DNA from: CAVXSP01 sp963724645
GTDB taxonomy: Bacteria; Acidobacteriota; Vicinamibacteria; Vicinamibacterales; SCN-69-37
Length of the DNA stretch: 64,000 bases
Direction: 5' to 3'
NCBI GenBank assembly: GCA_963724645.1
Contig: CAVRVJ010000003.1
Span: 1,612,001-1,676,000, forward strand
How positions within the stretch are numbered: position 1 is the stretch's first letter; every line of letters begins with the position of its first letter. This document shows positions 37,689 to 46,363 of this stretch, one piece after another. The position numbers and the translations under genes were made by a program. Under the pieces are notes generated by a model. The model saw only the letters and a program-made list of their open reading frames with translations. It did not search any database and had not been told where the DNA came from.

Positions 37689-38653
37689 GACGGGCTCTTT
37701 TCGCCGGACTGCGCGAGGTAGCTCTTCCGCGCGCGCGCCGTCATCGAGGGCTGCCGGACGCGCACCTCCAGCTTGTGCAGCCTGCCGTCGAGCCGGGGGG
37801 CGGAAAAGGCGAGCAGATATTGACGGTGGAGCTCTTCGGCCACGCGCGTGAATGTCGGGCCGAGATTGTCGGTGTCGAGCAGCTCGAAGTACCCGCCGCC
37901 GGTCTCGTCCGCGAGGGTCTTCACGCCGGGATCGGGCGGCATCGTCTGCATCATCCCGCGGCGGCCTCCGCCGCCGGACCCCCCCAGCGACCGCTGCGGC
38001 TCCACAGGCCGATGCCGTAGATCATGAATTCCTCCGACTGGGCCCGCGACACCACGTCGTGCAGCGTGACGAACTGGCGGTTCGACGCATCGTAGCCGTC
38101 CGTGAAAACCAGGACGACGCGGCGGCCTTCGACGTGCTCGAGCGACGTCATGCCGACGTTCACCGCGCCCCACAGGGGAGTCGGTCCCCCTACTTCAACG
38201 TCCGTCCACAACCAGCGAATGAGCTCGTCCTCATCGTTCGTGAATCTGGGACTGACCGTAATTCGGTTGCCGAAGTTGCCGACGCGCGCCTTGTCGCCAG
38301 GCAGCAGGTGCGTGAAGAGCTGGACGCTTGCGTCCTTGAGCAATCGAAGGTTGCCCGTCATGCTGCCGCTCGTGTCGAGCATGACCACGATGCTGATCGG
38401 CTGGACTTCGTTGGAGAAAACCGTGATCGGCTGCGGCCGGCCATCGTCGTAGACCTCGAAATCGTCTTTGGTGAGGTCGGTGACCAGGCGCCCGTCCGGA
38501 CCGAGAACCGTCGTGAACACCGGGACGGTCTGCGTGCCGGCGCGAAACACCGTGATTGCTGGCGCGCGGCGGCAGGCGTCGATCGCCGAGCACGACTGCC
38601 GCAGCGACGCTCGCGAGTCGGATGCTGGTCCTACTTCGGACGGTCGGCCACAT
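37685..38653 (-). CDS. VWFA-related acidobacterial protein 3, frameshifted
   Basis: Third paralogue. FRAGTQTVPVFTTVLGPDGR, LTKDDFEVYDDGRPQP, MIDAS VVMLDTSGSMTGN, VVLVFTDGYDASN, a Gly/Arg-rich loop (SGGGGRRGMMQTMPPDPG), then GGGYFELLDTDNLGPTFTRV and LLAFSAPRLDGRLHKLEV. ATG at 38653 starts a hydrophobic leader and overlaps the stop of paralogue 4 by 23 bases. Frame changes near 37980 and 38560. Confidence 0.85.
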
Positions 38654-39526
38654 AGCTGGTGCGCGCCCGCGCGGTCATCCCAGGCCGTTTGACGACCACA
38701 CTCAATTTATGGACTTTGCCATCCAGAACCGCGGGGGTGAACCCCAGCACGTACTGGCGATGCAGCTCATCGGCCACCCGGCTGAACGTCGAGTTCAGCT
38801 CGTCGCTCGTCTTCAGCTCGAAGTACCCGCCGCCCGTTTCGGTGGCGATTCGTTTCAGCCCTGGATCCGGCTTCGTAATCGTCCCCATGACGTGGCTCCG
38901 GAATCCGATCCCGTACACCATGTAATCCTGGGCGTTGGCGCGGCCCAGCACCTCCCTGAGCGAGTGCTGCCGGCTGTCGGTGTCGTCGCCGTCGGTGAAG
39001 AGCAGCACGACGCGGCGATTCGTCTCGTTCGCGAGCTCGTCCAGGCTCACCCAGGCCGCATCCCAGAGCCGGGTCGGGTTGCCGAAGTCGACGTCATTGC
39101 GTAAATACCGGACGAGGCGATCGCGATCGCTGGTAAAGGTCGGGCTCACCACGATCTTGTCTGAAAAACTGCCGATCTTCGCCCGGTCCTCCGGCAGCAG
39201 CCGGATGACGAACTTTTCAGCCGCGATCTTCAACATCTCGAGGTTCGCCGTCATGGATCCGCTCGTGTCGAGCATGACGACCACCGAGATCGGCTGAACG
39301 TCCGTCAGGAAGATGGACAATTCCTGCTTCTTGCCCTCGTCGAGATTTCGAAGTCCTTCTGCTCCAGGTCGGGCACGAGCCGGCCGGCGCTGTCGACGAC
39401 CGTCGCATACACAGGCACGGTCTGGACCGTGGCCCGGAACGCGCCCTGTTGAGCGCGGGCACGGACGACGATCAGCGAGCCAGCCAGCGCGACTGCGAAT
39501 ATGAAAACCAGAGCATGACGTTTCAT
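38631..39526 (-). CDS. VWFA-related acidobacterial protein 4, frameshifted
   Basis: First gene of the four-gene operon. Signal peptide MKRHALVFIFAVALAGSLIV, VQTVPVYATVVDSAGRLVPD, LEQKDFEI, MIDAS VVMLDTSGSMTAN, VVLLFTDGDDTDSR, GYFELKTSDELNSTFSRVAD and VLGFTPAVLDGKVHKLSV. One base is missing from a CC run near 39345; here the error is a deletion. All four paralogues end in the same RARxSYxAE/D motif, probably a conserved surface strand. Confidence 0.87.
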
Positions 39527-39579
39527 GGGGAAAACCGTACCTCGTTGGGTACTCTACCATCCCGCACTTTCGCCCGCCG

Positions 39580-39690
39580 GGGGACGGCGTGTTTTCCACC
39601 GATCTGGCCGCTGGACGGGGACGGGGGGTCACGCTTGCCAGCTGACCAGTCCTCAAATGTCCACATCTGTGGAAAACACCCCCGTCCCCC
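39580..39690. repeat. Inverted repeat with GTGTTTTCCAC arms (REP-like)
   Basis: Arms GGGGACGGCGTGTTTTCCAC (39580-39599) and its near-complement at 39669-39690 flank about 70 bases that include a second GGGGACGG word. A smaller hairpin TCCAC-ATCT-GTGGA lies within the right half. Sits between the divergent VWFA operon and the HAD phosphatase. Looks like a mobile REP/BIME-type element; no transposase is nearby. Confidence 0.7.
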
Positions 39691-39710
39691 GTTCGATCCA
39701 ACATGGGCTC

Positions 39711-40376
39711 GTGCAACTCATCGTGTTTGATCTTGATGGCACGCTCGTCGACTCGAGCCTTGACCTGGCCAACAGCACCAACGAGATGCTGGAAAGCTAC
39801 GGCGCGCCGGCACTCCCGGTCGCCGTTGTTACCGGCATGGTCGGCGAAGGGGCGAAGAAGCTCGTGGAGCGTGCACTCGCCGCATCGGGATTGGATCCCG
39901 TGCTGCCGGAGGCGCTCGAACGATTCATGGGGATCTACAGTCGCCGGCTGCTCGAACATACGCGTCCGTACGACGGCATTCCGGCCGTCGTTCGCGCGGC
40001 GAGCCGCCGCGCACGCCTCGGCGTGCTGACCAACAAGCCCGAGAACTTCACTCGCCGGTTGCTCGACGCGTTCGGCCTGGCGTCCTTCTTCGCGTGGGTG
40101 ATCGGCGGCGATTCAGGATTTCCGCGCAAGCCCGATCCGGCAGCGGTGCGGCATCTGATGACGCAGGCGTCGGCCTCGGCGGCCGAAACGCTGCTTGTCG
40201 GTGACTCGATGATCGACGTCGAGACCGCGCGCCGCGCCGGCGTGAAGATCTGCGTGGCGCGCTACGGGTTTGGCCACCTTCGCGGAGAACTGGTGCTGCG
40301 AGGTGACGAGATCGTCGCGATGCAGCCCCTCGACGTGCAGACGGTCATCGAGCAATTTCCGTTGCCGGGCCACTAG
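39711..40376 (+). CDS. gph: HAD-family phosphoglycolate phosphatase-like protein
   Basis: About 221 residues. Motif I VFDLDGTLVDSS, cap-domain helices, motif II VLTNKP, motif III Lys in PRKPDP, and motif IV VGDSMIDVETARRAG. This is the Gph/PGP set, which clears 2-phosphoglycolate. I use the GTG at 39711, which puts motif I at the expected distance; the frame opens further upstream through the repeat, where an ATG at 39657 is less likely. Its stop overlaps the stop of the convergent gene by four bases. Confidence 0.85.
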   Translation: MQLIVFDLDGTLVDSSLDLANSTNEMLESYGAPALPVAVVTGMVGEGAKKLVERALAASGLDPVLPEALERFMGIYSRRLLEHTRPYDGIPAVVRAASRRARLGVLTNKPENFTRRLLDAFGLASFFAWVIGGDSGFPRKPDPAAVRHLMTQASASAAETLLVGDSMIDVETARRAGVKICVARYGFGHLRGELVLRGDEIVAMQPLDVQTVIEQFPLPGH

Positions 40377-42949
40377 AAATCGAACCGCACCGCCGCGAGC
40401 GCGATGGTCTTCCGGTCGACGAAATACGGGAAGGCGCCCACCACGCGCCGATGATCGGCTGCGATGCCGATATAGTCGCCGAAGGATGGCGAGGTAAAGG
40501 TCTCGAAGGCCGGCAGGTTGACCGGATAGTTCGCGAATGTCCGGCCGCCATCGATGCTTCGCGCGACGGTGACCGCAGTTCGGGTGCCGGTCTGTCCCCG
40601 GCGATCGTAGAAGATCACGTTGATGGATCCGTCCGCCGGATCCACGGCCATCCAGGTTAGGAACTGAAATGCCCCATTGCCGATGGGGTCGTCGTTGACG
40701 CGCACGGGAGCGGACCACGTGCGACCACCATCGCGCGACGATGCGACGAAGACGTCCGGGTCGCCATGACGCGCGTCGATCCAGTTCACATAGATCGATC
40801 CGCGAAACGCCCCCGCGCTTCGGTCGACGCCGGTCACCGGCATGCCGTTCGCCCGGTCGACGCCAGGAACGTCGAGATCCCAGCCACCGGGCAGGTCCGA
40901 GATCTTGACGTCGGTGCCAAACGTCTGTCCCGCGTCCCGCGAGGCGTCAAAGACCAGTCCGGCCGGCCCGGCCCAGGCGATGTAGACCTCGCCATTCGGA
41001 CCGACGGACGGCACCGCGCCTTCATCGGTGTTGTCGCTGTCCTGGCAGTCGCCGGCGACATCGGAGATTCGAAACGGCATCGTGAAGCTCTTGCCTCCGT
41101 CGATCGATCGCGAGAAGACGATGTGGGTATGGCAGTCCGGCGCCTTGCTGCCGTACTCGTCGAACCGGGTCCACGCCAGATAGACGTGTGATTGTCCACT
41201 CGTGGTCCGCGTTGCGGCCGGCCAGGGCTTGTCTTCGAACGGGACGACGGTGTTGAAATGGTCGACCACGGCGACCGGCGGCTGCCAGGTGCGGCCGCCG
41301 TTCTCCGATCGGCTGACGAAGACGCCGTTTACGGCGCGCTGCGGCCGCGCCTGGCGAATGCCGAGGAACGCGATGTGCGCGTGGTACGCGATTCCCGACT
41401 GGTCGAACGTCACCGCATCGTCGCCTTGCGTGCGGGAATCTGAATTGACCGCTGGTTGACTGGTCCAGCTCTTCCCGCCGTCGATCGACACGTACAGAAA
41501 GTCGCTCGTGCGAGGCCCCTGGGGAAGACCTTGCTGATATGACACGGCGAGAATATTGTCTGGATTCGTCGGGTTGATCGCGATCGAGACTTCGACCGGA
41601 TCGCGATCGCTCGGGCTGGACAGCTTGACCACTGTCTGGCGTGGAGGAGACGACTGCGAGGGGCCGCCCGCACCGGGTGCCGCTGCAAGCGCCAGCAGCA
41701 CGACGCCCGCCAGGCGACGCGTCACCTGGCGCCCGCTCCGGCCGGATTGAATTCTGCGGGAGACGTCTTCGGCCTGCCGGAGCACGCGCAGGATATTGCG
41801 GCCGGCAATCTTCCTGATGTCCTCGTCGGAATATCCGCGCCGCAGCAGCTCCCGAATGAGCTGCGGATAGGTCGAGACATCTTCCAGTCCGACGACAACG
41901 CTGGTGATCCCGTCGAAGTCACTTCCCAACCCGATGTGATCGATGCCCGCGACCGCCTTGATGTGATCGATGTGGTCGGCAACCTGAATGAGCGTGGCGC
42001 GCGGCGCCGGATGGGACTTGCGCCAGTCGTCCATCGCGCCCTTCACAGCGTCGGCGCTCTTCAGTTCGGCGGTCAGGAGCTTCTGCTGGTTCTCCTCGCG
42101 CGTGTTGTACTCGTTGACTTCCTGCGACACGAAACTCGGCACGAACGTGACCATGATGACCCCGCCGTTTTTCGGGAGCTGGGCGAGCACGCTGTCCGGC
42201 ACATCCCTGGGATGATCGACCAGCGCGCGCGCCGCAGAATGCGAAAAAATCACGGGTGCCTGCGAGACCCGAAGCGCTGCGTCCATCGTGGCTGGCGACA
42301 CATGGCTGAGATCCACGAGCATGCCGAGCCGGTTCATTTCGCGGACCACTTCTTCGCCGAACGGCGTCAGGCCGTTGTGCTGTGGCGTATCGGTGGCGGA
42401 ATCGGCCCATGGCGTATTGGATGAGTGCGTAAGAGTCATGTAGCGCGCGCCGAGACGGTAGAACATGCGCAATACGCCGAGCGAGCCGTTGATCGAGTGT
42501 CCGCCTTCAACACCAATGAGCGACGCTATCTTTCCCTGCTTCTCGATCTTCTCGACGTCGTCGGCCCTCAGTGCCATCGCGAGCTTGTCCGGATACCGGA
42601 GGGTCATTCGGTAGACGATGTCGATTTGATCCAGCGTTGCACTGACGGCGTCTGCGCCTTTCAACTCGACGGGCACGTAGACGGACCAGAACTGTCCGCC
42701 GACACCTCCGGCCGCGAGCCGCCCGAGGTCAGTCATGAGTTCCGGCCGCGCCTGCCGGATGTCAAGCTTGTCGAGGTCGCCGTTCGCCTTCTCGTGAACG
42801 GCCATTGGATAGTCGTTGTGCCCGTCGATGACGGGCACGTCGTGGAGCAGTCGCCTGGCGCGCTCCAGCGCCGGGTCGCTCTGCGCCTGGATTCCCGTCA
42901 GCGGCGCCGCCAGTCCGAGCAGCGCGAGCGACCATAACAGCTTCTGCAT
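40373..42949 (-). CDS. Membrane dipeptidase (M19) fused to BNR/sialidase-like domain
   Basis: 858 residues in one frame. Residues 1-415: signal peptide, then peptidase M19 with zinc site VIDGHNDYP, ASLIGVEGGHS, VDLSHVSPATM, FSHSAARAL and IGLGSDFDG. Residues about 425-858 (from 41725): BNR/Asp-box propeller with SxDGGxxW repeats (SIDGGKSWTSQ, SENGGRTWQPP, SIDGGKSFTMP, SRDGGRTWSAP). At the joint, VTRRLAGVVLLALAAAPGAG reads as a second signal peptide beginning with GTG inside a GTGA, so two coupled genes appear joined by the loss of one frame step. Either a real fusion or one indel upstream of the joint. Confidence 0.85.
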   Translation of the reverse strand: MQKLLWSLALLGLAAPLTGIQAQSDPALERARRLLHDVPVIDGHNDYPMAVHEKANGDLDKLDIRQARPELMTDLGRLAAGGVGGQFWSVYVPVELKGADAVSATLDQIDIVYRMTLRYPDKLAMALRADDVEKIEKQGKIASLIGVEGGHSINGSLGVLRMFYRLGARYMTLTHSSNTPWADSATDTPQHNGLTPFGEEVVREMNRLGMLVDLSHVSPATMDAALRVSQAPVIFSHSAARALVDHPRDVPDSVLAQLPKNGGVIMVTFVPSFVSQEVNEYNTREENQQKLLTAELKSADAVKGAMDDWRKSHPAPRATLIQVADHIDHIKAVAGIDHIGLGSDFDGITSVVVGLEDVSTYPQLIRELLRRGYSDEDIRKIAGRNILRVLRQAEDVSRRIQSGRSGRQVTRRLAGVVLLALAAAPGAGGPSQSSPPRQTVVKLSSPSDRDPVEVSIAINPTNPDNILAVSYQQGLPQGPRTSDFLYVSIDGGKSWTSQPAVNSDSRTQGDDAVTFDQSGIAYHAHIAFLGIRQARPQRAVNGVFVSRSENGGRTWQPPVAVVDHFNTVVPFEDKPWPAATRTTSGQSHVYLAWTRFDEYGSKAPDCHTHIVFSRSIDGGKSFTMPFRISDVAGDCQDSDNTDEGAVPSVGPNGEVYIAWAGPAGLVFDASRDAGQTFGTDVKISDLPGGWDLDVPGVDRANGMPVTGVDRSAGAFRGSIYVNWIDARHGDPDVFVASSRDGGRTWSAPVRVNDDPIGNGAFQFLTWMAVDPADGSINVIFYDRRGQTGTRTAVTVARSIDGGRTFANYPVNLPAFETFTSPSFGDYIGIAADHRRVVGAFPYFVDRKTIALAAVRFDF

Positions 42950-43048
42950 CTGCGGATTATAGGGTTTCGTGTGAAAACCGCCCGCGGTCCGCCAACCGTG
43001 CCTCGGCGCAAGGAGACCGGCGGGACGCAGTCCCGATCTAAGTCCGAC

Positions 43049-43077
43049 TTGACTGGTCGTAGTTCAGCCGCTATGCT
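43049..43077 (+). promoter_or_regulatory. Sigma-70 promoter for the FTR1 gene
   Basis: -35 TTGACT (43049-43054), 17-base spacer, -10 TATGCT (43072-43077). Expected start near 43084, giving a leader of about 63 bases before the ATG at 43147. I see no Fur-box-like palindrome over it. Confidence 0.7.
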
Positions 43078-43146
43078 CGATTCAGGTCAGGAGACGGGTC
43101 CATTTTTGTCCATGCGCTCGCCTGGCCGGTCTCATCAAGTCTGGCA

Positions 43147-43909
43147 ATGCTCCAGTCATTCATCATCACCCTCCGGGAAGGTCTCGAGGCGTTTCTTATC
43201 GTCGCTATCAGCCTTGCCTATCTGAAGAAGGACCGGCCGGCATCATCTGGCCTCGGCTGTGCGATGGGGCATCGCCATTTCCGTGGTGGTCAGCGTCGTT
43301 GCGGGCGTGCTGTTGGGACAGGCGCGCAACCAGTCGCTGTGGGAGTCAATACTTGCGCTTGTGGCAGCCGTGTCGGTCACGACGCTGATCGTGCACATGT
43401 GGCGGACCGGCAAGCGGATGAAGCGGGACATCGAAGGGCGCCTCGAGTCGTCGGCCGGCAAAGCAGGCGCGGCGGCCTTCTCGGGTGTGTTGGGCTTCAC
43501 GGTCCTGATGATCACGCGCGAGGGGATGGAGACCGCGCTGCTGATGAACACGCTGCTCTTTCAGATCAAGGCGCCTGCGATCATCGCCGGCGCTATCGGC
43601 GGCACCGTCTCGGCGGCCGCGGTGGCCTGGCTGTGGTCGCGGTACGGTCATCGCGTCAACCTGTCCCGCTTCTTTCAGGTCACGGCGATTTTTCTGCTCG
43701 TGTTCGTGGTGCAGTTGGTCATCTACAGCTTCCATGAGTTGATGGAGGCGAACATCGGGATCCCGAATTCCGAGGCGCTGCACTGGGCCACGGAGCCGTA
43801 CGGCCCGGACGGCCGGTACGGTCAACTGCTCACATATCTGCTTGTGCTGCTCCCGGTCGGCTGGCTCGTGATGTCCAGCGTCTTCAATCGCCGGCCGACT
43901 CAGGCATAG
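43147..43909 (+). CDS. FTR1-family iron permease, frameshifted
   Basis: Inner-membrane iron(III)/iron(II) transporter of the FTR1/EfeU family. Both REGxE iron-binding motifs are present: LREGLEAFLIV near residue 10 and ITREGMETALL near residue 118. Seven or so membrane helices, e.g. VVVSVVAGVLLGQA, VLGFTVLMITREGM, VTAIFLLVFVVQLVIYS. One extra G near 43230 breaks the frame; removing it restores KKTGRHHLASAVRWG. No EfeO or EfeB partner is adjacent. Confidence 0.87.
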
Positions 43910-43937
43910 GCGCCTGCTCGCAACCTTGGAGAGGTTG

Positions 43938-44162
43938 CCACCTTGGAGAGATGGAGGGCATGGAGAAGGGGCATGCGCGGGCTGGCCTGGACAGCCCGGC
44001 GCGGCCGGGCTGTGACTGAGAAACAGATCGCCAGAAACGAGCACGCCAGTTGCCATTCCCCGCGTGTTCGTTTCTGGCGGTCTGTTTCTCAGTCAGACCG
44101 CCGGAGGCGGCCAAGGCCAGCCCCGCCGTCCAACCTCCATGTCCTTTATCTCTCCAAGGTGG
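43938..44162. repeat. 225-bp imperfect palindrome
   Basis: Three nested parts: outer arms 43938-43964 and 44136-44162 (27 bases, 3 mismatches), a looser GC-rich middle, and inner arms 44014-44046 and 44062-44094 (33 bases, 2 mismatches) around a 15-base loop. The word ACCTTGGAGAG occurs twice in tandem at the left end (from about 43923 and 43940), and its complement ends the right arm. No target duplication or gene inside. Fills the gap between the FTR1 and mocA-like genes. Confidence 0.9.
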
Positions 44163-44231
44163 AAAGCTTCATCTCTCCACACGTCTGCACATTCCTCCCG
44201 GCGACAGGCCCTTCTTGCTAGGATCTCTCCA

Positions 44232-44798
44232 ATGCCGTCCGCCCTCGTCCCTGCCGCTGGATCCGCCTCTCGATTTGGCGGGGGCAAGTTGCTCGTGACC
44301 GTGAACGGCACGCCGCTGCTCGATCGTCCGATCGGCGCCATCCTCGATGGAGGGATAGACGACGTCGTTGTCATCCTTCCGCCCGGAGCGGCGTGGCAGA
44401 ACACTATCCGCCTTCTGGAGGATAAGCGCGTTGGTACGGAGGTGAACCCCGATCCGTCGAGAGGCATGTTTTCGTCCATTCAGGTCGGTCTCCAGGCGCT
44501 GTCGGAAGCGCCAATCGCCGTACTACCCGGCGACATGCCGTTCGTCCGTGGAGAAACGGTGAGGGAGCTGATTGATGTCGCCGTGCGGACCCACGCGATC
44601 GTCTCGCCGTGTTACAACGGACGCCGCGGCCATCCCGTGATGCTTCCGCTTGACCTTCGCGAGGCAATTCTTGCGGCTCCGGCGACCGCGACGCTCAACG
44701 ACGTCCTGCGGCCGCACGCGGCTCGATTCGTGAACATCGACGTGACCGATAGAGGCGTCCTGCGCGACGTTGACGTGGTGGAGGATCTGGTTCCGTGA
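44232..44798 (+). CDS. MobA/MocA-like molybdenum cofactor nucleotidyltransferase
   Basis: 189 residues. Nucleotidyltransferase opening LVPAAGSASRFGGGKLL (nucleotide-binding loop and Lys), then VLPGDMPFVRGETVRELI (metal-binding Asp) and RRGHPVMLPLDLREAI. This is the MocA type, which makes molybdopterin cytosine dinucleotide, the cofactor form used by xanthine and CO dehydrogenases. The frame opens at 44064 inside the palindrome; the ATG at 44232 gives the correct N-terminus. Stop overlaps the xdhC-like start (GTGA). Confidence 0.85.
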   Translation: MPSALVPAAGSASRFGGGKLLVTVNGTPLLDRPIGAILDGGIDDVVVILPPGAAWQNTIRLLEDKRVGTEVNPDPSRGMFSSIQVGLQALSEAPIAVLPGDMPFVRGETVRELIDVAVRTHAIVSPCYNGRRGHPVMLPLDLREAILAAPATATLNDVLRPHAARFVNIDVTDRGVLRDVDVVEDLVP

Positions 44799-45892
44799 GA
44801 GAGACGTTGCAACGGATGCTCGACCTCGAGCGCGCCGGGCGGCACTTCGTTGTTGCCACTGTGGTACGGACACAGGGCAGCACTCCGCAGGTGGTCGGTG
44901 CCCGTTTGATCGTTGACGATGATGGCGGACTCGCCGGGACGCTGGGCGGCGGCTGCGTCGAGGGCGATGCCATTTCGGAGGCGCGCCGTGTGCTCACTGA
45001 GGGTGGGTCGTCGCTTCGCGCATACGACCTGACCGAGCCGCTGGCGTGGGACACCGGGTTGGTCTGCGGCGGCACGATGTGGATCCACATCGAGCCGGAT
45101 CGCGTGGCGTTCGGGGAATGGACGGAGCGCCTTCGGGCGAGCCTCGACGACCCGCGAAAGAAGCCAATCGCGCTCGGTACGCGGTTGCGCGTCGAAGGGC
45201 AGAAGGTCGCGGCCGAAGGCCACTGCCTGATCGAGCGCGCCGAACAGACGGAGGAACTGTCGGATCGCGCCAGGCGGCTGCTGGCCGATGCGTTCGAACG
45301 AGGCGCCGCCCGGCTCGTGCCGCTCGGCGATGGTCGCGAGCTGCTGGTCGAGCCGATCGTCGCGCGACCGCGGTTGATCATTGCCGGCGGTGGGCACGTC
45401 GCGCTCGCCCTCGCCCAGATGGCGCATTTGCTCGACTACGAAATCACCGTCGTCGACGATCGCGAGGACTTCGCCAATGCCGTCCGCTTCCCCGGGATCG
45501 ACGTCATTCAAGGCGACATTGCCTCGACACTGACCAGACTCGATCCTGGCTGGAACACATTTATCGTGGTGGCCACCCGTGGGCACAAGCTCGACGCGCA
45601 TTGTCTGCGCGCGGCGGTCGCCACGCAGGCGCGTTACGTCGGCCTGCTCGGCAGCAAGCGCAAGACGGTGCTGATTGCGCAGATGCTCCATGAAGAAGGA
45701 GCCGGTGAGGACCGGCTGCGTGCGGTTCACGCGCCGATCGGGCTTGACCTGGGTGGCCGGACGCCAGCGGAGATCGCGCTGTCGGTCCTCGCCGAGATGA
45801 GTCAGGAACGGTTCGGCGGCACCGGTCGTCCGCTGCGGCTTCCGGATGCACAACTCGAGCGAACGGTGCTCTCGCACTCGCCCGGGCGCTAG
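44795..45892 (+). CDS. XdhC/CoxI-family maturation protein
   Basis: 365 residues. N-terminal XdhC block VVRTQGSTPQVVGARLIV and LGGGCVEGDAI, DTGLVCGGTMWIH, then a Rossmann domain (IIAGGGHVALALAQMA, YEITVVDDREDFANAVRFPG) and the C-terminal YVGLLGSKRKTVLI and IGLDLGGRTPAEIALSVLAE. Family members bind the Mo cofactor, promote its sulfuration and insert it into the large subunit. Coupled to the mocA-like gene. The natural client is an enzyme like the one at the left edge of the window. Confidence 0.92.
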   Translation: MRETLQRMLDLERAGRHFVVATVVRTQGSTPQVVGARLIVDDDGGLAGTLGGGCVEGDAISEARRVLTEGGSSLRAYDLTEPLAWDTGLVCGGTMWIHIEPDRVAFGEWTERLRASLDDPRKKPIALGTRLRVEGQKVAAEGHCLIERAEQTEELSDRARRLLADAFERGAARLVPLGDGRELLVEPIVARPRLIIAGGGHVALALAQMAHLLDYEITVVDDREDFANAVRFPGIDVIQGDIASTLTRLDPGWNTFIVVATRGHKLDAHCLRAAVATQARYVGLLGSKRKTVLIAQMLHEEGAGEDRLRAVHAPIGLDLGGRTPAEIALSVLAEMSQERFGGTGRPLRLPDAQLERTVLSHSPGR

Positions 45893-45894
45893 AG

Positions 45895-46291
45895 ATGTCC
45901 CGTACTCACGCTGATCTGGAAGGGCGATCTGAAATTTGCGAGTGGTCCGGAAGGACCGCCCATCGAGCTGCACAGCTCGACGCCAAACGTCGTGTCTCCG
46001 ACACAGGCGCTCGGATATGCGGTGATGGCCTGCATGGCCATGGACGTGGTGCACGTGCTCCGGAAGGCCCAGCACGACCTTCAGGCATTGAAGGTCACCT
46101 TCAATAGCACGCGCGCCCAGGCGCACCCCCGGCGCTACACGGGAATCCACCTGCATTTCGACGTCACCGGCGACGTGCCTGAATCAGCGGTGACCCGGGC
46201 GATCGACCTGTCGCGAACGACCTACTGCTCGGTGTCCAATTCCCTTCGACAGGACATCGAATTCAAGACCACGTTTCTTGTGCACCCATAG
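45895..46291 (+). CDS. OsmC-family protein, frameshifted at the 5' end
   Basis: About 131 residues after removing one extra C near 45900, giving an N-terminus MSVLTLIWKGDLKFASG. OsmC features: TPNVVSPTQALGYAVMACMA with the active-site Cys, and SLRQDIEFKTTFLVH at the C-terminus. A second Cys sits in SRTTYCSVSNSL, the usual partner. OsmC proteins reduce organic hydroperoxides. Three bases separate it from xdhC, so they form one operon. Confidence 0.85.
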
Positions 46292-46363
46292 GTCACTCCA
46301 AACATCAGACTCCGAAGTTCGAACTTGGAATAGACTCGTGGTGCCGCCTGCCGCCCGGGTGCC

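Noticed and set aside
42950..43146. Fur box before the FTR1 gene
   Set aside because: No inverted GATAAT-type repeats in the leader or promoter.
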